Assembly (NCBI GenBank): GCA_036841525.1
Contig: DAITVZ010000104.1
Coordinates: 1 to 11,156, forward strand
DNA from: JAAYEA01 sp012689325
GTDB taxonomy: Bacteria; Chloroflexota; Anaerolineae; JAAYEA01
DNA length: 11,156 nucleotides
Direction: 5' to 3'
Below the pieces are notes generated by a model that did not search any database, was not told where the DNA came from, and worked only from the letters and a program-made list of their open reading frames with translations. The translations under genes and the position numbers were made by a program. Position 1 is the first letter of the stretch. Every line of letters starts with the position of its first letter. Shown one piece after another: positions 6,085-11,156 of this stretch.

Positions 6085-8171
6085 ACGACCGACTAGAGGC
6101 GCTGAAAGCCCGTGTGCGAGCGGGGGAGCACAGACGTTTCCGGCAGGACGGCCCGCCCGACCTGCTGGCCGAGTGCGCAGCGTCGGCGCTATCCTGGACG
6201 CAACGGGCTGCGCGATTGACGCGGCGGATGTGCGAGGCGGAGCGGCCCGTGATCGAGCCGGACGAGCGGATCGTGTTCACGCGCACCGTGCCTACCGTGC
6301 CGCCCCTCTATTCCCCCGAGGACTGGGCGGCGTTGACCCGAGATCGCACGCTGCATGAACTCGGCCCGATCAGCAACATCTGCGCCGATTGGGGCCTGGT
6401 GCTCTCCCAGGGGCTGCTGGGCCGCCGCAGGGTCGCCCTGGCGACGCGCGCGCGCCTGGCCGCTGACCCACAGGCGGTCGAGTTCTGCGACGGGGCGATC
6501 GAGGCCATCGACGCCGTGTTGGACCTCGCCGCCAGATACGCCCAGGCCGCCGCGGACCTCGGGCGCGACGATGTCGCGGCGGTGCTGGCCCGCGTCCCGG
6601 CTCATCCGCCGCGCACCTTCCGGGAAGCGCTCCAGGCCCTGCGCCTCTTGCACGCCGTCGTCTGGCTGAGCGGGCACTACCACGTGGGACTGGGACGCTT
6701 CGACCAATACCTGTGGCCGTATCTTTCCGTGGACTTGGAGGCAGGGCGGCTGGATCTCGCCGGCGCTGAGGAGCTGCTGGCCGAGTTCTTTATCGCTCTG
6801 AACAAGGACAGCGACCTCTATCCGGGCGTGCAACAGGGAGACAATGGCCAGTCTCTGGCCCTCGGCGGCAGCGCGCGGGATGGGTCGGATGCTGTGAACG
6901 AGCTGACCCGCATGGTCCTTCGCGTCGCTCTGGAGACCAACATGATCGACCCCAAGATCAACCTGCGCATCGCTCCTGATACCGACCTGGCCCTGCTTTG
7001 CCAGGCGACGGAGCTGACGCGCCAGGGGCTGGGCTTCCCCCAGTACTCCAACGATGCGGTGGTGATCCCCGCCCTGCTGGCGCATGGGTACGCGCTTGAA
7101 GATGCGCGCGACTATACGGTGGCGGCATGTTGGGAGTTCATCATCCCTGGCAAGGGCATGGAGGTCGTGAACATCGGCGCCGTGTCGCTTCCGGCGGCGG
7201 CGGACCGGGGCATTCGCGAGGGGCTGGCGGCCGGAGATGACATGGCGGGTATCCTCCAGCGGGTCGCTGCGGATATCCGCGGCCAGTTGGGCCGGCTTGT
7301 CGCTGCCTATGCGCGGCTGGTGCTGCCGCCCGCGCCGTACTACTCGGTGCTCATGGAGGGGTGTCTGGAGCGGGGTCGAGACCTCTCTGGCGGCCTCACG
7401 TACAACAATTACGGCGTGCATGGCGCCTGCTCTGCCAACGCTGCCGATGCCCTGGCCGCGGTCGAGGCCTTCGTTTTCGGCGACAAGAGCGTCGATCCAC
7501 GCGAGCTGGTCGAGGCCCTGGAGCACGACTATGCTGGGCACGAGGTCTTGCGCCGCAAGCTCGCCGAGGACGGGCCCAAGGTGGGAGACAATGATCCGAC
7601 CGCCGACGCCATGCTTACCCGGCTCTTTGACCTCTTTGCCGCCGCTTGCGAGGCCATTCCTGACAACAGGCGCGGGGGGCGGGTCCGCCCCGGCACGGGC
7701 TCCGCCATGTATTACGTCTGGCTGGCGAGAGGCCATGATGCGATGCGCGAGCCGGTCGTGGGCGCCACCGCCGATGGACGCAGACGAAATGATCTCTTCA
7801 GCGCCAACCTGGCGCCTTCCTTGGGCGCGCAGGTGCGCGGACCCGTCAGCGTCTTCCAGTCGTTCGCCAAGATCGCCTACCAACGCATCTACAATGGGGG
7901 ACCGGTTACGCTGGAGCTATCGGATGCCGTCTTCCGGGATGCGGAGTCCATCCGCAAGGTGGCGATGCTGGTGCGTACCTTTGCGCAACTTGGCGGGCAG
8001 CAGCTTCAGCTCAACACACTCAACGTCGACACGCTGCGGGAAGCACAAAAGCATCCCGAGAAGCACCGCAACCTCATCGTTCGCGTCTGGGGCTGGAGCG
8101 GCTACTTTTGCGAGCTTGCGCCCGAGTACCAGGAGCATGTGATCGCCCGGCACATGCACGCGATGGGCTAG
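6081..8171 (+). CDS. Glycyl radical enzyme (PFL-like superfamily), substrate unknown
   Basis: 696 residues, rather short for the superfamily (PFL ~760, diol dehydratases ~790). The start ATG 6081 follows purine-rich GGAGAG directly; upstream in-frame codons lie inside the hydrolase gene. The ten-stranded barrel domain spans about 1-570: the thiyl motif is C350-W-E352 (in V-A-A-C-W-E-F-I-I-P-G-K-G), and N-N-Y-G-V-H-G near 440 is followed by A-N-A-A-D-A-L-A-A-V-E. The glycyl radical domain follows: R-R-N-D-L-F-S-A-N-L-A-P-S near 575, Q-L-Q-L-N-T-L-N-V, L-R-E-A-Q-K-H-P-E, then V-R-V-W-G671-W-S-G-Y-F, with Gly671 26 residues from the end, the standard spacing. C-x-E is shared with glycerol/propanediol dehydratases, choline lyase and other non-PFL members, so it is not pyruvate formate-lyase, which has C-C. 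The Trp residues either side of Gly671 replace the usual R-V-(A/S)-G-(Y/F). The enzyme is oxygen-sensitive and cytoplasmic. Reaction (dehydration, C-C, C-N, C-O or C-S cleavage) is undetermined. Confidence 0.93.
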   Translation: MNDRLEALKARVRAGEHRRFRQDGPPDLLAECAASALSWTQRAARLTRRMCEAERPVIEPDERIVFTRTVPTVPPLYSPEDWAALTRDRTLHELGPISNICADWGLVLSQGLLGRRRVALATRARLAADPQAVEFCDGAIEAIDAVLDLAARYAQAAADLGRDDVAAVLARVPAHPPRTFREALQALRLLHAVVWLSGHYHVGLGRFDQYLWPYLSVDLEAGRLDLAGAEELLAEFFIALNKDSDLYPGVQQGDNGQSLALGGSARDGSDAVNELTRMVLRVALETNMIDPKINLRIAPDTDLALLCQATELTRQGLGFPQYSNDAVVIPALLAHGYALEDARDYTVAACWEFIIPGKGMEVVNIGAVSLPAAADRGIREGLAAGDDMAGILQRVAADIRGQLGRLVAAYARLVLPPAPYYSVLMEGCLERGRDLSGGLTYNNYGVHGACSANAADALAAVEAFVFGDKSVDPRELVEALEHDYAGHEVLRRKLAEDGPKVGDNDPTADAMLTRLFDLFAAACEAIPDNRRGGRVRPGTGSAMYYVWLARGHDAMREPVVGATADGRRRNDLFSANLAPSLGAQVRGPVSVFQSFAKIAYQRIYNGGPVTLELSDAVFRDAESIRKVAMLVRTFAQLGGQQLQLNTLNVDTLREAQKHPEKHRNLIVRVWGWSGYFCELAPEYQEHVIARHMHAMG

Positions 8172-8190
8172 AGAGTGTCTGCAAAGTCCT
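8171..8190. mobile_element. Sequence resembling an insertion-sequence terminal repeat
   Basis: The bases directly after the GRE stop codon (GAGAGTGTCTGCAAAGTCCT) have the flavour of terminal inverted repeats of IS5/IS1182-like elements, and a related CTCTGCAAA occurs at about 8264-8272 in the same orientation. No inverted partner and no transposase frame was found in the spacer, so at most this is a relic end. Based on memory of IS-end style only. Confidence 0.15.
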
Positions 8191-8714
8191 AGAGTCAGCG
8201 TTGTTGGCGCTTTGTGGGGTCAGTTGACGCTCTCAGCCGCCCGATAAGCCACCGCACGAGGACTCTGCAAACGCGACCCAGGCGCCCCCGCGGCCGGCCA
8301 CGGCAGACCAGAGGGCCCGCGGTGACAACCCGATGGGCCATGCGGGCTGGTGACGCGCGCGGTTTCCAACATGGTGGGGCCTTCTGGCCTCCTCATGGCC
8401 GCGGAGGGCTTTGGGTTTGTGCTTGAGCCGCTTCGCCGCTCGCTCCCACCCGGAGTGCAGGCGAGTCCGATCATGTGGGCCGCCCCCGGGTAGCGGATCG
8501 GGAGAAGAGACAGGACAATACGCTCTCGGGAGGGCCATCCCGGGGAGCAGCCCGCGAAGGCCGCCCGTGGGAGTTAGGGTTCGAGCCATCCGGTTCGTGG
8601 AGGCCTCCGGCCAGCCCGTCGCTCAGCTTGAGCGCGAGCTGGGCCTGCGCGAGGGCGCCTGGGTATCAACCGTCATCGCGGTGGGCCGGCGCGGCAGCGC
8701 AACACCATGCGATC
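8191..8714. other. Gene-free spacer between the GRE and the Fe-S pair
   Basis: No recognisable gene on either strand. From 8567 to about 8703 one + frame has protein-like composition (A-I-R-F-V-E-A-S-G-Q-P-V-A then E-L-G-L-R-E-G-A-W-V), unlike the rest of the spacer. It has no start signal and no family I can name, so it may be the tail of a decayed gene. The remainder is GC-rich with short repeats of no clear meaning. The spacer indicates that the two Fe-S genes are probably transcribed separately from the GRE cluster. Confidence 0.3.
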
Positions 8715-8721
8715 AAGGAGG
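8715..8721 (+). promoter_or_regulatory. Strong Shine-Dalgarno site fixing a GTG start
   Basis: AAGGAGG lies 8 bases before GTG 8730. It settles the start of the first Fe-S protein at this GTG and not at the far-upstream in-frame codon, since the homology with its paralog also begins right here. Confidence 0.7.
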
Positions 8722-8729
8722 AGCGACCC

Positions 8730-9599
8730 GTGGAGAGATTGACGCAAGCGATCAAGGAGCATGCCCGTGAGTGCGGCGCCGACCTGGTGGGCATCGCCAG
8801 CATCGAGCGGTTCGAGGGCGTGGCCCCGGAGCATCATCCCCTGTCCATCATGCCCGAAGCCCGGTCGGTGGTGGTGATCGGGCGGCGGATCACCCGGGGC
8901 ACGCTGCGGGGCGTGGAAGAGGGCACGCAGATGAGCCACTACGGCATGTACGGCTACGACTGGCTGGACAACCGCTTCGTGGCCCTCACCACCTTCCGCA
9001 CCGCCGAGTTCATCGAGGACCACCGTTGGGAGGCGGTGCCCCTGGCGCCCCTGCCCGCGCAGATCCCCGCCAGCGGGATCCCGGTGCGGGCCGGATTGCC
9101 CGCGCCCAATGTGATGATCGACCTGGAGGACGCGGCGGTCCGCGCCGGGCTGGGGGAGATCGGCTACTGCGGCCTCTTTCTCTCGCCGCGCTACGGCCCG
9201 CGCCAGCGCTTCCAGGCCATCCTGACGGACGCCCAGCTGGATCCGGATCCCATTCTCACCGAAGCGATCTGCACCCGCTGCCTGGCGCCGGACAAGCTCT
9301 GCCCGCTGGGCGCGATCCAGGCCGACCAGGAGTCCACGCTGGACGTCTGCGGCAAAAAGATGGTGGTGGCGCACATCGACTACGGCCTCTGCCGCACCTG
9401 CAAGAACGGGGCCCGCCCGAACGCCTATCACAACGCCGCGCCGCCCGACCGCCTGGCCGCGCTCTGCACGCGCACCTGCATCTCGCAACTGGAAAAGGCG
9501 GGCAGGCTGGAGAATGCCTTCGAGAACCCCTTCCGCAAGCGCGCGCCGTGGGCGGCGGTGGTGAAATGGGAGTACAAGGAAGGGGATCTGGACCTATGA
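8730..9599 (+). CDS. QueG/reductive-dehalogenase-like Fe-S protein, paralog 1
   Basis: 289 residues from GTG. It shares with epoxyqueuosine reductase and reductive dehalogenase relatives the opening 'G-A-D-L-V-G-I-A', a P-E-A-R-S-V-V-V-I-G strand, A-A-V-R-A-G-L-G-E-I-G near 135-145, and R-Y-G-P-R-Q-R-F before the cysteine region. Cysteines: C181-x2-C184-x6-C191-P, C207, C221-x2-C224, C246 and C250. The first group lacks the middle cysteine of a standard C-x2-C-x2-C-x3-C-P cluster, so cluster content may be unusual or one ligand may come from elsewhere (C207, C221 or C224). Clearly homologous to the next gene along its length. Likely a cytoplasmic redox protein, perhaps cobalamin-dependent by family analogy, but no cobalamin-binding signature was confirmed. 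It is too divergent and lacks the context to be called QueG. It overlaps the next gene by ATGA, so the two are co-translated and may form a heterodimer. Confidence 0.75.
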   Translation: MERLTQAIKEHARECGADLVGIASIERFEGVAPEHHPLSIMPEARSVVVIGRRITRGTLRGVEEGTQMSHYGMYGYDWLDNRFVALTTFRTAEFIEDHRWEAVPLAPLPAQIPASGIPVRAGLPAPNVMIDLEDAAVRAGLGEIGYCGLFLSPRYGPRQRFQAILTDAQLDPDPILTEAICTRCLAPDKLCPLGAIQADQESTLDVCGKKMVVAHIDYGLCRTCKNGARPNAYHNAAPPDRLAALCTRTCISQLEKAGRLENAFENPFRKRAPWAAVVKWEYKEGDLDL

Positions 9600-10645
9600 A
9601 ACTCACCAAGCAGGAGCTCAAGGAGTACTCTCTCTCCCGCGGGCTGGACCTCTTCGGGGTCGCCAACATCGAGCGCTTTGCCGGCGCCCCGCCGCGCATG
9701 CACCCCGCCGCCATCTTGCCCGAGGCGCGGTCGGTGATCGTGGTGGGCGGGCGCATCGTCCGCGGCGGCTGGCGGGGGATCGAGGAAGGGACCAACTGGG
9801 TGAGCTACACCTATCACGACTACCACGGCTTGCTGAACACCTTCTATATCCCGCTGCCGCTCTACGAGACGGCCTGCTTCATGGAGGATCACGGCTGGGA
9901 GGCCGTGCCCTACTATGCCGGTGTGCCGGAGACGCAGCCGACGATCCCGCCGCTGCGCCAGGGGGCCGTGGCGCCCAACGTGGAACTGGCCATCCGCATC
10001 GCTGCTGTGGCCGCCGGCGTGGGCGAGATCGGCTGGGCCAAGGTGTTCATGACCCGACGCTTCGGCCCGCGGCAGCGCCTGGCGGCGATCATCACCGATC
10101 TGGAGCTGGAGCCTGACCCCCTGGTCGAGCCGGGGACCATCTGCGACCGCTGCATGAGCTGCGTGCAAGGCTGCGCGCCGCGCGCCATCCCGCACATCCG
10201 CGAGGGCAAGACGGTCAAGATCCAGATCGAGGACACGGTCTACGAGTGGGGCGACATCGACCTGGGCAAGTGCGCGCTCAGCTACCACGGCGGCGACTCC
10301 TCGGTGTCGCCCTTTATCCACAAGTCGTTCCCCGGCTGGAACATCGACGTGACGCAGCAAGAGATGTCGGAGGAGGCGGCCTACAAGTTCGGCTGGTCGC
10401 TCTCCACCAGCCCCTGGCGCGCCACCGACGAGTTCCCCGGCGGGTACATCATCGAGGGGCACGCGCAACTGCAAAAGTGGGGCGTGGGCGGCAGCTTCGG
10501 CATCGAGGGCTCGCGCGGCTGCATGAGGAGTTGCTTCGACCACCTGGAGAAGCGCGGGCTGATCGAGCAGACCTTCGAGGGCGGCGAGTTCATCAAGCGC
10601 AAGCGGTGGATCCTGCCTTACAAGGTGGAAGCTCGGAAGGACTAG
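9596..10645 (+). CDS. QueG/reductive-dehalogenase-like Fe-S protein, paralog 2
   Basis: 349 residues; the ATG at 9596 overlaps the preceding stop (ATGA). Parallel to paralog 1: G-L-D-L-F-G-V-A-N-I-E-R-F-A-G, P-E-A-R-S-V-I-V-V-G-G-R-I, G-I-E-E-G-T, A-P-N-V-E-L-A-I-R-I, G-V-G-E-I-G-W, and R-F-G-P-R-Q-R-L. It has a complete 4Fe-4S motif C183-x2-C186-x2-C189-x3-C193-A-P, unlike paralog 1, then C226 and a terminal C309-x3-C313. Residues ~235-300 form an extra segment (S-S-V-S-P-F through K-W-G-V-G-G-S-F) absent from paralog 1, which accounts for most of the 60-residue difference. A second cluster could use C226, C309 and C313, but this is speculative. Function is unknown; the pair looks like a two-subunit reductase in which one partner has the canonical cluster and the other a modified one. 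Not QueG itself on present evidence. Confidence 0.75.
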   Translation: MKLTKQELKEYSLSRGLDLFGVANIERFAGAPPRMHPAAILPEARSVIVVGGRIVRGGWRGIEEGTNWVSYTYHDYHGLLNTFYIPLPLYETACFMEDHGWEAVPYYAGVPETQPTIPPLRQGAVAPNVELAIRIAAVAAGVGEIGWAKVFMTRRFGPRQRLAAIITDLELEPDPLVEPGTICDRCMSCVQGCAPRAIPHIREGKTVKIQIEDTVYEWGDIDLGKCALSYHGGDSSVSPFIHKSFPGWNIDVTQQEMSEEAAYKFGWSLSTSPWRATDEFPGGYIIEGHAQLQKWGVGGSFGIEGSRGCMRSCFDHLEKRGLIEQTFEGGEFIKRKRWILPYKVEARKD

Positions 10646-10659
10646 GGCTCGCGAGATGA

Positions 10660-10687
10660 GGCAGGTGGGTTGAGGATCCTGCCCCAC
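10660..10687 (+). terminator. Inverted repeats after the Fe-S pair
   Basis: GGCAGG (10660-10665) pairs with CCTGCC (10678-10683), or alternatively GTGGG (10665-10669) with CCCAC (10683-10687), 15-40 bases after the stop. Neither is followed by T residues. A transcript end here is plausible but not shown. Confidence 0.25.
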
Positions 10688-10729
10688 AGGGAAGCCGCGG
10701 GCGCAAGGGGCAGCAGTGGCCAACGGTTC

Positions 10730-10850
10730 GTTAGCCTCGCCAAGCTGCGCCGCCTGATGCAGGGTGTCCTTGCGGAGGCGAGGTTAACGGCAAAGGGCAG
10801 TAACTTCGGCTAACCTACCCAGGATCCACGACGCCCGCGAAATGGGCGTC
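10730..10850 (+). promoter_or_regulatory. Candidate structured 5' leader with alternative pairings
   Basis: Arm A GTTAGCCTCGCC (10730-10741) is complementary to arm B GGCGAGGTTAAC (10777-10788) at 11 of 12 positions with a 35-nt loop. Part of arm B (AGGTTA, 10781-10786) can instead pair with arm C TAACCT (10811-10816) around a loop that includes CTTCGG. A third hairpin, GACGCCC (10830-10836) with GGGCGTC (10844-10850), is perfect over 7 bp with a 7-nt loop and ends 32 bases before the ribosome site of the exported protein. Competing A-B and B-C stems followed by a hairpin near the start codon is the architecture of a regulatory leader such as a riboswitch. I could not match it to a known class. 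Transcription start is unknown, so whether it is all transcribed is inference. Confidence 0.3.
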
Positions 10851-10895
10851 CAACAGCGCCAGGCGTGCTTGGGGGATTTCGTAGAGGAGGACGCC

Positions 10896-11156
10896 ATGAG
10901 CGGTTCGCCATGGATTCGCGCCGCCGTTGTTTTGATCGCCGTCGTGGTCATTGCGGGCGCCGGCACGGCAGGTTCCATGTTGCTCGCGCAGCCCGCTGCC
11001 GCCTCTCCAGCCATCGTCGCTGGCCGCGTCCAGCTGCAGCAGCGCACGGATTACGCCGGGGTGGTCGTGCAGGTGGGCGGGCAGTCCACCGCCACGGGGG
11101 ACGATGGCCGCTTCTCGCTCGCCGACGCGCCGACCGGCTCCCAGGTGGCGCGGGCC
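10896..11156 (+). CDS. Exported protein with carboxypeptidase-regulatory-like domain (3' end outside window)
   Basis: The first 87 codons of a gene running off the window. ATG 10896 is preceded by AGAGGAGG (10883-10890) with 5-base spacing, a strong ribosome site. Residues 1-8 (M-S-G-S-P-W-I-R) and a hydrophobic stretch 9-31 form a Sec signal peptide or N-terminal membrane anchor; cleavage is plausible around A34-A36. From about 41 the sequence reads V-A-G-R-V-Q-L then Y-A-G-V-V-V-Q-V-G-G and T-A-T-G-D-D-G-R-F-S-L, the pattern of the carboxypeptidase-regulatory-like (transthyretin-like) beta-sandwich ('G.V......aGv.V.v.g...tTdadGrF.l'). Such domains occur in surface and secreted proteins, often repeated or fused to dockerin or adhesive domains. 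What follows is unseen, so function beyond export and an extracellular beta-sandwich cannot be given. Confidence 0.8.
   Translation, partial: MSGSPWIRAAVVLIAVVVIAGAGTAGSMLLAQPAAASPAIVAGRVQLQQRTDYAGVVVQVGGQSTATGDDGRFSLADAPTGSQVARA

Noticed and set aside
6189..7883. Long antisense open frame opposite the GRE
   Set aside because: It mirrors a gene with clear GRE motifs; its product is rich in Arg, Gln, His and Gly with no family pattern. Typical of high-GC antisense shadows.
8579..8588. tRNA T-arm-like GGTTCGAGCC
   Set aside because: No acceptor, anticodon or D-arm partners could be folded around it.
8475..8729. In-frame upstream extension of the first Fe-S protein
   Set aside because: The extension is compositionally unlike protein, and the GTG at 8730 has AAGGAGG 8 bases upstream and coincides with where the paralog begins.
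9428..10723. Long antisense open frame opposite the second Fe-S protein
   Set aside because: The sense strand has a complete Fe-S motif and homology to its paralog; the antisense product is low-complexity Leu/Ala/Arg/Asp.
1..11156. CRISPR array, rRNA, tRNA or phage genes
   Set aside because: No regularly spaced direct repeats, no rRNA-like conserved segments and no tRNA cloverleaf were seen on either strand.

Overview
The window is high-GC bacterial DNA with all supported genes on the + strand. A glycyl radical enzyme (GRE) with its radical SAM activase implies anaerobic or microaerobic life. The sulfatase, GH57/GH38-like enzyme and exported repeat-domain protein suggest a polysaccharide-using lineage, possibly Chloroflexota/Anaerolineae. 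That placement is a guess from style, because no phylogenetic marker gene is present.

Layout: (1) 1-344, the 3' end of a sulfatase. (2) 345-813, mostly non-coding, with a short scrap of an IS3-type transposase at about 686-748. (3) 814-1968, a uroporphyrinogen-decarboxylase-fold (URO-D/MtaA-like) protein with an H-x-C zinc-type motif. (4) 1969-2699, a gene-poor gap with an AT-richer stretch and some coding-like debris. (5) 2700-8171, a tight cluster: PflA-type GRE activase, a large GH57/GH38-like protein and a 696-residue GRE. Two tiny open frames (43 and 19 codons) sit in the gaps of this cluster and end in ATGA overlaps with the next gene; the 43-codon one also begins with such an overlap. 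(6) 8172-8729, a gene-free spacer whose first bases resemble an insertion-sequence end. (7) 8730-10645, two tandem, translationally coupled paralogs of the QueG/reductive-dehalogenase-like Fe-S family. (8) 10646-10895, a leader with several inverted repeats, one arm of which can pair with either of two partners. (9) 10896 to the window end, the N-terminus of an exported protein with a carboxypeptidase-regulatory-like beta-sandwich.

The main biological unit is activase + GH57/38-like hydrolase + GRE. The activase would install the glycyl radical on Gly671 of the GRE, and the radical would pass to Cys350. The hydrolase may release the sugar or sugar derivative on which the GRE acts. The GRE has a C-W-E active-site motif and an unusual R-V-W-G-W radical loop, so it does not match the textbook PFL, glycerol dehydratase, choline lyase or isethionate lyase signatures as I remember them. 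Its substrate cannot be read from the sequence. The URO-D-like protein and the two Fe-S proteins flank this unit and may belong to the same metabolism, but that is inference from proximity only.
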